Assembly (NCBI GenBank): GCA_002104905.1
Contig: MCFE01000124.1
Coordinates: 1 to 64,000 of the forward strand
Length of the DNA stretch: 64,000 bases
DNA from: Basidiobolus meristosporus CBS 931.73
Taxonomy: Eukaryota; Basidiobolomycota; Basidiobolomycetes; Basidiobolales; Basidiobolaceae
Direction: 5' to 3'
This document shows, piece after piece, positions 24,139 to 34,314 of this stretch. A program made the position numbers and the translations under genes. Each line of letters begins with the position of its first letter. Positions within the stretch are counted from its first letter, which is position 1. The notes beneath the pieces were generated by a model that saw only the letters and a program-made list of their open reading frames with translations, did not search any database and had not been told where the DNA came from.

Positions 24139-25645
24139 AGTGGATGTTGCTTTATCTCGAAATCGGGGTGAGTGGTATGGTTATGATCGGTTGAGCGGGC
24201 TTATATACATGGGGAAACATACCTTTAGTGGTGGAAGGGACAAGTTTGTGTAATCCACAATTCAGAGCGTCCTTCTTCACGACATTTCTTGCGCAGATGA
24301 TTAATTCTCATCCCCAGTTGCACATATGTAATCACTTTCCCGCTTTGTGCGATTTGGAATGGCAAGAGTAGCATGCATTTTAGGGCTTTCTAGGGAAATC
24401 CATCCGCGTATTCATCAATTGCACCAGACTCGTCACACAAGAATGCTGGCCACATGTTGCCATTAAATGGCTCGTCGACTTGCAGAATGGGTGCAGATGT
24501 GAGCGCAAGGCCTAATTTCAGGACATGAATTAATTGGTTGGTATAAAAGGAATATTATGAACGACTGGAGCCCAATCTGAAATATCGGGTGGTGGAATCC
24601 CACCTTGACGTCGAATCTCACATAACCAACCATGAAATACGGCAGCAGTGAGGTACGATTCACCAGGTTGAAAGCAACAAACTGGATTTCCTTTTACCCA
24701 TCCGTATTTAGGTACGCTTTCCTTGGTGCCAAGGTACTGGATATCTCGGATTTCCTTATGTGATACATCATCATCTTGTGCTGCCGTACCCACACTAGCT
24801 CTGTGTAACTTAGCCAGGTAGCTTTACTAACCCTAAGGACTGCGTCGAAGACTACATTCCTGGCTGACGTGGGGTCGGGTTTTCGTTGTACAGTGTGTTA
24901 TTGACTTCATGGGTGGTCGAGATTATGAGGTTGCAGTTCGGCTGTTGCCCTTTCTCTTCGTGCAGAAAGCCCAAGAACCTCGAAAGCAAGGACTAGTTAG
25001 CTTTGCAGCAGTATATTCGTCAGCAATGATCTTTATTGAATCATTGCTGCATGCTTTGGCTTGTAGAACATCTTCGCCTATCTGGGTAGCTTGCTACGAT
25101 CAATGCGTAGGCAATCTGGTAAGGATGTGCCACTTGTTTTCTCGAAAAGGGTGGTGGAACCCACTGCTAGAACACTATCCCAAATGGTGGAATGGCCAGC
25201 TTCATGGATACAAATATTCAGAAACAATCTCGTCATTTGATATATAGGTTGGATTGAGGAAACTCTAATTGGGTCGAGTCGATATTCTTTTGGCTAGCGA
25301 ATGCTGGTTGCTATATGCATCAAATCTCCTCATCTATCGTTGCACATCAATGAGCGCCTCTTTTGGCAGATGGGGAAAGAGTTGCGGTTCGATCAATCAA
25401 TCAATCTAGTGCAAAAGCCAAGTAATTCTGACAAGAGTGGAGATAGCAAAGTCGGCAAATGAAAGGGTTTGGATGATGCTCCAGTTTAATGCAGAAAGCC
25501 CGAGTCTTCCTTCGAGGGTTCACGGTGCCTTATTGGCCTCTAATATTAGAAGAACACGTTCCTGACCGTTGTTGCGGTGTTTACATACATTGTACAACGC
25601 TATAAAAATTCATCAACATTGCACCACTCACACTAAAAAATTACC
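24139..25645. other. spacer between head-to-head aminopeptidases
   Basis: 1.5 kb holding both divergent promoters. A minus-strand open stretch at 24793-24530 (KYGWVKGNPVCCFQPGESY) and a plus one at 24909-25247 look weakly protein-like, with no ATG or family match that convinces me. The string GATCAATCAATCAATC occurs near 25,390. TATAAAAA lies near 25,602, about 45 bp upstream of the plus copy's start codon. Confidence 0.4.
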
Positions 25646-27045
25646 ATGATAGCTCCTTTGGTCATCTCAACGTTGGTTATTGTGACCACCGCTTCGGAAT
25701 TTGAGGGGACACTCACCTTGAGTCTTCAAAATAGGATCATCCTTCAAGGCCTTCTCAAACATACAGACAAGCTCCAGCAATTCGCATGCAAACATAATGG
25801 AACGCGCGTTTCCGGGAGTGAGGGACATCAGCTGACCATAGGCTTCGTCTATGGAGTTGTCAAGAAGGCAGGGTACAGGGTTACTCTTCAACAGTTTTCT
25901 GCACTCTACTATGAGTCATTGGCCCAGTCATTATCTGCTAATGGGAAAGAGTTTACTATATATGCAATGCCGCTAATTGCTTCGCCCCCTCGATATGGGC
26001 TTCTAGCACCAGTAGCTCTCGTATCCAGCGCTGCTGGCGACAACGGGAAAGCAGGCTGTGAGGAAGGTGATTTCACCGGTGTTGATCTGAAGGACAAGGT
26101 CGCATTGATGGAGCGTGGCTGTAGCATCACCGATAAGTCAATAAATGCTAAGAAGCATGACGCAGCTGCCTTTATCATCTACAATAATGGACCCGCTGAC
26201 TTTTTTGACGAAGTTGATGATATAGACGAAGAAGTACTCAGTATCCCCACCGGAGGTATCAGCCAGTAGACTGGTGAAGAATTGATTGAGCTTCTTAAGA
26301 GTGGTGAGCCTAACGTAACCTTGAATCTCTCGATGTACATCGAGAATCGCACCACCTACAATGTCCTAGCCGAGACCAAGGGTGGGGACCCAACCAAGGT
26401 AATCTTCCTCGGAGCCCACTCGGATTCGGTTCGTGCTGGTCCAGGTATCAATGACAATGGCTCGGGTAGCGCTGCTCTGCTCGAGGTTGCTCGCCAGTTC
26501 GGCCACACCAGACCCAAGAACAAGGTGCGCTTTGGCTGGTGGTCTGCTGAGGAGTTCGGCCTCCTGGGGTCCGAGCACTATGTCAGCAAGCTGAGCAAGA
26601 CCGATATCGACAGCATTGCAGTCATCCTCAACTTCGATATGATTGCCTCGCCCAACTATGTTATTCGTGTTCTTAACGGGGATTCGAGCGGACAGCCCAC
26701 ACCTGCTGGCTCGGAGGTTGTTACTGCGTTATTCGAGAAGCACTTCCAAGCCAAGGACGTTGTTTACGAGAGTGGCCTCTACCCCTACAGCCGCTCGGAT
26801 GTTGGACCTTTCGCGGCCGTTGGGATTCCCTCCGGAGGTCTTGATACCGGGGCGGACGAGCTCAAGACTGAAGAGGAAGCCAAGAAATTCGGTGGCAAGG
26901 CTGGCCAGCCGTTAGATCCGTGATAACACATCCAACCTCGATTACAACGTTTTTTTGAATATAGCTCGTGGCATTGCCCATGCAGTTGCCACCTATTCTC
27001 ACGATGTGTCCAGTATATCCGAAGCTCGCGGTAGAAAATGGTGGA
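25646..27045 (+). pseudogene. M28 aminopeptidase pseudogene, inverted paralogue
   Basis: Homologous throughout to the minus-strand aminopeptidase at 22652-24138 but broken. The signal-peptide region (MIAPLVISTLVIVTTAS) and PA domain are present and in one frame. A TAG at 26267-26269 replaces a Glu codon after GGISQ. The frame then resumes through the catalytic core (GAHSDS, GINDNGSG, SAEEFG, NFDM) to 26923. A 17-nt deletion relative to the other copy, near 26920 between short GTG repeats, removes the CYHQAC segment with the last zinc-binding His and shifts the frame. Homology continues to about 27045. The 5' part is clearly diverged from the paralogue, while 26367-26907 is almost identical to it. 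Confidence 0.9.
26367..26907 (+). repeat. 541-bp near-identical tract, partner of 22878-23418
   Basis: Inverted partner of the tract inside the minus-strand aminopeptidase, one mismatch in 541 bp, with abrupt edges. Because this copy is a pseudogene and the neighbour is nearly intact, the neighbour is the likelier donor. Confidence 0.85.
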
Positions 27046-27819
27046 TGAACATCAAGCAACCGCGCCAAAGTGCTCGCTTGACGTCGAATTTGACGAGTTT
27101 GCCAATAGGCCAGTTAATTGCAAGATGTATATTTGTAACACATGTCTGAGGCTTTCTTCCTTAGTTAATGGAGCGTGAGTGATATATCCAACTGATTTAT
27201 CAGTGCCAAGTCAATGCAGGTGTTGCGTATGTTGCGTTTGCCATTTAAAGGAAATCGAATGCTAGAGTGCAACCAGAAAATATACTCGATCAAGTTACAA
27301 TCTACAATCTCTATTTTTGGTGTGATACAAGGTTCAAAGCTAAACTCTAATATCCATGAGTCTCCTGGTAGACCTGCTGCCATACCTCAGTCGGCCTGCC
27401 CTGTGGGCCCAATCGCACTACTGTTTCGAAGGCATGGCGCATTCTGACCAGGACCATCCAGAATGATTAGTGGAAAGGAAAACCTCGATTGGTCACCATC
27501 AAGGCAATCTTGGGAGAATTCATGGTGCTTGCATTCCTGACCCAGGTCTCACTCAAAAACCCTTACTTCACACTTAAATCAGTTTTAGCCGGTGCTGATC
27601 ATGTTAGCCTAGTGCTTGGATTGAATGGTTAGCCTGTTCAGAAATAGCCAATTATGATCCGGCTCCCGTGATCGATTAATGTACTTCAATATTATTCATG
27701 GGGTCTGATGATCCCTATTTGTTTTGATTTGGACGAAACAGCGCTGCCTTTTACATTCATATTCCTGCTCAGCTTTGTGGGGTAGCCCTAGTGAACGTTT
27801 TCATAACCAATTCTTTTTA
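27046..27819. other. intergenic region upstream of phosphatase
   Basis: No gene supported. The open frame of the phosphatase extends back to 27724 without an ATG, so a short upstream coding exon cannot be excluded. Confidence 0.4.
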
Positions 27820-29913
27820 ATGGAGATACCTATCCCGCTTCAAGTGCAGACGCCCAAGAAAACACCACAAACCGTTTCAGACACTGGGGCTGAACAACCA
27901 GACATCCCCCAGCTGGCGCTGTTGAGAAATCCTGAAGCTTTGACCGAGGCAGCTTTCCTTGAGAGTGCCAAGTTTGGGGAGGAGCAAATAGCGTATGTCC
28001 GAAACATATTTGAACGTATATCTCCAGCCAACACATTCCAAATCAGCAAACCAGAGCACACCGGCGTATTTGTACAGTTCATCAAAGAGCTAGGCTTTGA
28101 AACGGATTTCGCCGAACGATTGTTTCATACTTTCGATAGGGGCAGAAGAGGTGAGATCAGCCTGGATGATTTAGTGTTGGGCTGTGCCGTTCTTGATGTA
28201 TCCACTCCACACAGCTCCGATTCGCCTGCTCTTTTCTGGCGACTGCGCTACATATTTCGTTGTTACAATGTCAGCGGCAGCCGCAAAATGACGTTCGAGG
28301 AATTTCAAATACTTATCTCGCATATAATGGTTTTGCAGAAGCGTACTTTCACCGATGAAGATCTCATGCAAGAGACCTTGGCTGCAGCCCGGAAAATGCC
28401 TACACGAGGTGGAAAGGTTAGCTTCATTGATCGTGATATGCTCATGGAGGCTGTGGCATGTGAGCTGCTAAAGGGTACTGAGCTACTCCTAAGGGCCAGG
28501 AATACACCGTGGAGAAGCAATCAGCTAGGGCATCGTAAAGCCCATAAAATCACCAATGAGCACTTCCAGATGATGGAGCAATTCCAACGGAAATTGGCGC
28601 AGGATTTCAAAGAAGAGCTGTCATCTCTCTCTACCCGAAAGCAGCGTGAGTTCATGATAGCCGTTAACCAACAGCTACTAGAGCAAATCTATCCTCTTCG
28701 ACTTCCTTTCAAAATCAGCAGCCAGGATAATCTATCTTCCTCCCGGAGTGTTAAACTTCAATCAACATACGACATCGGACATAACGTCGAGGGATATGCC
28801 TCCTGCGCCCCACATGAGCCCATTGTTAATGCCAAAAATTCATCAATATCTTGTGCTTTAGCGATTACGGATGAGAGTGATCCATCATTCCATATGGTGG
28901 AGAATCTTGCTAACCGAATCATACAATTCTATTTACTTTCCGAGCCATGGACACCTCCGTCCAACAGAGCCTATAGTTTACTGAGCGTGGAAGAGGTCAA
29001 ATTGATATGCGATTTTCTGGAGAAAGCGTTTCTAGAGGAGGACATGTGTGTCCGGCTAAGTGCGCCTTGTAAGGTGTTTGGCGATGTTCATGGACAGCTC
29101 AACGACCTTCTCGAATTCTTCAAAACGTACGGCTCGCCCAACCCTTACACTGGAGATGTGGTAGATGTCAGCTACGTATTTCTAGGGGATTTCGTAGATC
29201 GAGGCCAGCATTCCGTTGATGTTATCATGTTGCTATTCGCACTTAAAATCAAGTTTCCCACTCGGGTCTTCCTAATCCGCGGCAACCATGAGGACCGTTT
29301 CATCAACCAAACCTACGGATTTTATGCGGAGATGAGCGAAAGATTCCCCAGCACCGCTGCAGTTCCACTTTGGGAGAAGATCAACGATGTGTTCGACTGT
29401 CTGCCCATCGCAGCATTGATTTCCGATCGGATCCTTTGCGTTCATGGTGGTACCGGGCAGGTGAAGTCCTTGGAAGAAATCGAAAGCCTGAAGCGACCAC
29501 TGCGGTTCTCCCAAAACGACGAAACCTCCCTGGCTGCCTTCCACAACATTCTTTGGTCGGATCCAACGGATGGTCCCTCCGAGGTTGGCTTTCATCCCAA
29601 TCCAGCTCGTGGCGCAGGGATAGTGAAGTTTGGCCCAGACATAGTCAAGCAATTCATCAATAGAAACAATCTGGACCTCATCATCCGTGCACATCAGGCC
29701 TGCTCTGCGGGTTACGAATTCTTTGCTGGAGGACATCTAATTACCGTCTTCTCAGCCACGAACTATTGTGGCAAACACGGGAACAACGGAGCCATGCTGT
29801 ACATCAGCTCCGAGCTACAAATTCGTCCAAAGATAGTGAGGCCACAGAGCGAGCACGTCTGGCCAGAGACTCAAAGCGCCCCGCCCAGTCCCCCAAGGTC
29901 TCCTCGGATCTAA
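27820..29913 (+). CDS. EF-hand-like Ser/Thr protein phosphatase (PPP family)
   Basis: 697 aa from the first in-frame ATG (27820); intronless. The catalytic domain (about residues 400-675) has all PPP metal and catalytic motifs: GDVHGQ (~421), GDFVDRG (~456), RGNHED (~487), a later HGG, and IIRAHQ (~622), then FSATNYCG. Spacing and wording (GQHSVDVIMLL, WSDPTDG, ARGAGIVKFGP) are closer to plant BSU1/PPKL and PP1 than to PP2A or calcineurin. No kelch repeats are present. The N-terminal part holds two degenerate EF-hand loops (DRGRRGEISLDD and NVSGSRKMTFEE), both lacking several calcium ligands, so calcium control is doubtful. A Pro/Ser-rich tail (PETQSAPPSPPRSPRI) ends the protein. Likely a cytosolic or nuclear phosphatase; its substrates are unknown. 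Confidence 0.9.
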   Translation: MEIPIPLQVQTPKKTPQTVSDTGAEQPDIPQLALLRNPEALTEAAFLESAKFGEEQIAYVRNIFERISPANTFQISKPEHTGVFVQFIKELGFETDFAERLFHTFDRGRRGEISLDDLVLGCAVLDVSTPHSSDSPALFWRLRYIFRCYNVSGSRKMTFEEFQILISHIMVLQKRTFTDEDLMQETLAAARKMPTRGGKVSFIDRDMLMEAVACELLKGTELLLRARNTPWRSNQLGHRKAHKITNEHFQMMEQFQRKLAQDFKEELSSLSTRKQREFMIAVNQQLLEQIYPLRLPFKISSQDNLSSSRSVKLQSTYDIGHNVEGYASCAPHEPIVNAKNSSISCALAITDESDPSFHMVENLANRIIQFYLLSEPWTPPSNRAYSLLSVEEVKLICDFLEKAFLEEDMCVRLSAPCKVFGDVHGQLNDLLEFFKTYGSPNPYTGDVVDVSYVFLGDFVDRGQHSVDVIMLLFALKIKFPTRVFLIRGNHEDRFINQTYGFYAEMSERFPSTAAVPLWEKINDVFDCLPIAALISDRILCVHGGTGQVKSLEEIESLKRPLRFSQNDETSLAAFHNILWSDPTDGPSEVGFHPNPARGAGIVKFGPDIVKQFINRNNLDLIIRAHQACSAGYEFFAGGHLITVFSATNYCGKHGNNGAMLYISSELQIRPKIVRPQSEHVWPETQSAPPSPPRSPRI

Positions 29914-30723
29914 ACCTCGGTTTCTTGAATCCAAGGAGAGCTTCTCCTCACCCCACCCTAGTCCAACTTGCCATGTGTATTTCCCCTCATTTCTCCCCCT
30001 CCTTGCATCCTTTACGAGACAGAAGCGGCTCCCCCGTTTTGGAAGAGATATTACCCACCACAGTGTACATTTTCAGTGACCTTTAATTAATCATTCATCG
30101 CCCGGTTCAAGGACAACCCTATCTCTCGTTAATAGATCAAATGAAACATAGAGCGTCGGTGGTCTAGCCATGAATTTGTGCCCTGATCAGCATTGCGCCT
30201 CAGCGTGACGACATAACCCTACACATTGAGCACCAATAAACATGGCCAGCATTCGCCAGAGAAGCAGAATCCCAGTGGTGCATTGCCCACCAAGCACTTC
30301 ACGGCATTCATCCATTTATGCCAACATGAGCATTTATTCCATTCGCTTCATCAGATCGGGGATTCCCGAAAACAACCTCTGATTCTATTCGGATTGTTTA
30401 TTCAAGTAATCCAATATTTTCATGATTTCCGGCCTCGAATGCTATTCGCTTAGGTTGGAATGGTGGTTACATAAACTCAAATGCTCAACGACCGACAACA
30501 ATCCCGGGTCACGTGGAAGGGGTCGAGCTGACCATCGGTGATTTCCAGCAGTGATGTGTGAAGGGTAGCTTTGGGCCAACCATTTTCAGCGGGTCGTTAT
30601 ATCTCTTCGAGAATATCTTATTTTTTTCCGCACACAGTGGATACAAGGTTCTCCTTCACACCCTTGCCCGCAGATTCCCCACTCTATTGGCTACCACAAC
30701 TTAATATCCCTCTCCCACTCGAC
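29914..30723. other. intergenic region, no supported gene
   Basis: About 810 bp with the phosphatase 3' flank (pyrimidine-rich) and the promoter and leader of the dynein light intermediate chain gene. TATATCTC near 30,599 and a CT/CA-rich leader are the only notable strings. Confidence 0.45.
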
Positions 30724-32913
30724 ATGGCCATAGCAAACAGTAGCCCGAAAGCCGACCCCCCACAAGAGGAGGCTGAGGAAATCTGGTCCACCATCTTGCA
30801 GACGGTTGCCTCGAACAAAATTGTACAATCCAAAAACGTCTTGATTTTAGGTAGGTGGGAATGCGCTCGTTGGCTCTTCTTCAGGGCCTCAAGTCTCCTT
30901 TGTTTCCACCAGGCAAGTTAACCTGTGCTTTTTCCTGGAATCTAGGTGACTCAAATTCGGGGAAGACCTCACTGGCCGATCATCTCAGACGGGTTCCCGA
31001 AGAAACAGGTGCTGGTCCGACGAACGGTGTGTCCGTCGGTACCGATACCTCGGATCTGAAGCACAACCTGAAGAACGAGCTCGCGCTGTCGTATTCGTTC
31101 GTGGATGTCAAAGATGAGGAGAACGAAGGTCTTGTTTAGTTGGGTTTCTTTGCTCCTATGACATGGTTGGATCCTGATTTTTTCCTGGTTCTTCAATAGA
31201 AACGGTGGCCCGTATCGGACTCCACCAGCTGGCCGGCTCTGATGCTGCATATCACCACCTTCTTCGGTTCAGTCTGAATGAGAACACCTTTGCCAACTCT
31301 TTGGCCGTCATTGTTCTTGACTGGTCTAAGCCGTGGACCTTCGTTGAAACATTCGAGAGGTGGATAAAGCTTCTTGAAAGGGCGGTGGCGAGTATCCAGC
31401 ATGGCGAGGGACCGAACAAGGACAGTGGCAGCCGGTGGACGTTTGGCAAATTCGTGGTCGATGAGGCCAAAGAAAAATGTAAGATTTGATTTCTGATGGA
31501 TGTGCAGCTAGGTGCTCGGTTTTTGGTGTATTAATCATGCATTGCAGTGGAGAAATATGTTCAGCAATACGTCGACCCCTCCATCTCAACCACCACATCT
31601 TCGGTGCCCCCCTCCACCATCTCCGCCTCGATGAACAGCGACGTTTTGCTGCCGTTAGGCCCAGGCTGTCTTACCACCAATCTCGGCATCCCACTTGTCG
31701 TTGTGTGCACCAAGGTATTTTTGACGCCCTCCTCCGGGCCGGTTGTATGCAACACAGGGTTAACCATTTCCTTGGTTTAGTCTGATGTGACGGCTCTCCA
31801 CGAGAGAGAAATGGATTTCAGAGAAGAGCAGTTCGACTTTATTCAGCAGACGCTAAGAACTTTATGCCTCAAATGTAAGTCCCTTTTGGCTCGCTCCCCA
31901 CAGGGACCTGGTAACTAACTCCTGTTCGCAGACGGTGCGGCGTTATTCTATACCTCCACTCACCGTCAGGAGACCCTCAGCTCTCTGCGACAATACATCC
32001 TCCATCGCCTGTTGGGGGCCACCTCTGACAGCTCCAGCTCCCTTGTACATACTGCGTTTCCTTTCAATACACGTGCTCAGGTGGTTGAGCGAGACCTGGT
32101 GATTGTACCTTCAGGGTGGGACAGCTGGGGAAAGATCCGAGTGCTGAGGGATGGTTTCGACTGTGAGGTAGTCTCGAGGGCCTTCGAAAAGGATGTTCAC
32201 GCGGAAGATAATGATCCGGACTATGTGGATGTGGTTGGTGCACAGACGTACTTCGAGTCGTTTGTCCAACGGCAGTCGGCCGCAGATCAGGTAAGTTTCC
32301 ACCAGAGACCATGCAATATCCTGACCAAACCCTGACCTTCACAACCACCAAGGCGATGGTCATGAACCCCGTCATCGAAGCTGAGGACGAGCAGACCTTC
32401 CTTGAACGTCATTACGAAGTTCTTCAACGCACTGCAGAGCCTGCAGGCCCGGGTGCTGGCTTATCTCTAGCCAATCCTGCCTATCCAGTCAGCACAAACT
32501 CGGATGATGTGGCTGCGCGATTGGCCAGATTAGCAAAACTGAAGGTAAGTCCCGAACCATCGATCAAATCTGCCCTCGTCTGTACTGATGTTGATCAATA
32601 GGAACAACACGGGATACGTTCATCGTTCACCGCCCCAAGGCCGACCTCTCCAGTTTCCAGTAACAACCCAACCTCCCCCTCCACTCCTAACAGCACCTCG
32701 CCTACGAGCGGTGGCGCGGGAGCCAACCAGAACGAGGTCATCGCCAACTTCTTCCAATCTCTGATCACCCGAAGAGCCTCCTCCGGGGCACTTTCCCCCA
32801 GCGGAAACGCCCCCGGTTCCCCTACCAACGGAAGAATCGCCACATCTACCAGAAGAACCATGGCTAACGAGCTAGATCGACTAAAAATGGCCGCGGGAAA
32901 CCTAACCAAATAA
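30724..32913 (+). CDS. cytoplasmic dynein light intermediate chain
   Basis: Subunit linking the dynein-1 heavy chain to cargo adaptors. Eight exons, all phases consistent: 30724-30850, 30946-31128, 31200-31478, 31548-31714, 31781-31874, 31932-32290, 32353-32544 and 32602-32913; total 1713 nt, 570 aa. The Ras-like core starts with P-loop GDSNSGKTS, whose first Gly is split by intron 1. It continues with VIVLDWSKPWTF, LGIPLVVVCTK (NKxD-like position) and YGAALFYTSTHRQ. The C-terminal tail is Ser/Pro/Thr-rich and carries NEVIANFFQSLITRR near residues 510-525, which resembles the adaptor-binding helix of animal LIC. Intron 2 has a weak GTCTTG donor; the others are GTAAGT-like or GTATTT. The 5' ATG follows a CT-rich leader. 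Confidence 0.93.
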
Positions 32914-33965
32914 TCACCCAACATACCAACCCATCTTTTCCCTTTGTTCACCCTTACCTCACCCCACCATCCCACCATCCTATCCATGTACCGAACCCTT
33001 TTGTTTCCAACGCCTACCCATCGCTCTTCGGCGTATCCACCCACCCCTCACCCCGAGGCCGTGTTTAACTTCCCAACCCTAATTGTGTGGAGTGTTCCCT
33101 GGGCGCAACCCAACCACTACCTAACCGGTAGCTTTCATGGAATCGTTCTCAACCATTCCTTTTTCAATCAACCCTGACCGGTTCTCCAATCATGGGCTAT
33201 CGCTTCTCGGCCACCTCAGGCCCTGGCTCGGTCCCACCCATAAAACCTTCCCCCACCCTCTTCCCCCTCAGCCACTCCCAGTTGATTGCAAATTAAAGGA
33301 GCCCTTTACACCCAGCCCAGCCCAGCCCAACCCAACCCGACCCAATCCTCACCTCACTTCGCTTAATCTCTTGCGGGTTTGCCCCTCCCCAATGGCTCAT
33401 ACCCATCGGGTGCCACCATACGTGCCCGCCACCTCTCGCATCCACTTCCGGTTGTTTCTCCATCAACAAAAAATTTGACCGAGTTTCGCGTTTGCGGAAA
33501 CCAGCAAATCAGTGAGCGCACTTCCACCATAGCAAAGAGGCCCTGGGGGTATGGCGAGGATCAGTGGGAGGTTGCCCAGGAAGCAGTATGCCAATGATGG
33601 GGCACATTTGTGGATATTTTAGCTCATGAGTACTTACAGTATTCCGGGTAGCACTCTACTTCTTTTACTCACTCATGATAGTGCACTAGTTCCATTCTGT
33701 TGGTAGGTGTCTTTCTGTATGGATATACTGTGCACTGATAAGCCTCTCGACTACCTTGCCTATTTAACTGTGTTTACCTGTATATGATTTGGGCATCAGA
33801 GATCGCAACGTATACAAGTCACAGTGCAGGATCATTGTCCCTGGGTATGAAAACATTGCGGAAACCGATGCAACCACTGGTGAGATTGTCACGGGAGGCT
33901 AGGTCGTTTTGGGGAACCGAGAATTCGTCAATTGCTGAGAATCGGCTTGTTTTGTGTCCAGATTA
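32914..33965. other. intergenic region at the gene/transposon boundary
   Basis: The 3' flank of the dynein subunit gene is CCCA/ACCC-rich. From about 33,600 base composition shifts to AT-rich sequence, ending where the first retrotransposon LTR begins. No gene is supported. Confidence 0.5.
33310..33346. repeat. CCCAG/CCCAA pentanucleotide repeat
   Basis: Imperfect tandem pentamers (CCCAG several times, then CCCAA, CCCGA, CCCAA) form a short microsatellite. Confidence 0.7.
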
Positions 33966-34314
33966 TGTTGTAAGAGTCTTGGAGGTATTGGAAGTGATTG
34001 GGAGAGCAAGTAGATTATGTGGTTCTCACTCGATGGTTTACTGAGTGTAAATGTAGTATTGATACTTTTACATGGTCCTGGCATAATAAACATGTAGAAT
34101 AGGTTCGGGAAGGTCTCAAGAACATGTGCGCAAAGCTTGGCGCTGTTTGGACAACTCATCCAATTTTCATGTTCTGGGTGCCTGGTATTTTGCTGAAAAT
34201 ATTCCAAGTAAATCCCAACAAGGAATTTGGTCGGTATTTTCTAAGATTTGTAGCTTATGATCTAAGCAGCTAGGTTAGGTGAATATTTAGGTGGAATTAC
34301 AAATCTTTACAACA
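33966..34314 (-). mobile_element. copia C1 3' LTR
   Basis: A 349-bp sequence starting TGTTGTAAGAGTC and ending TTTACAACA, the reverse complement of the LTR at 36243-36591, same length with moderate divergence. It is followed by CTCCCACTCA, the reverse complement of the polypurine tract. It marks the right end, in element sense, of minus-strand copia C1. Confidence 0.88.

Noticed and set aside
24909-25247. 112-codon plus-strand open frame between the aminopeptidases
   Set aside because: No ATG start and no family resemblance; lies in a promoter-bearing spacer.
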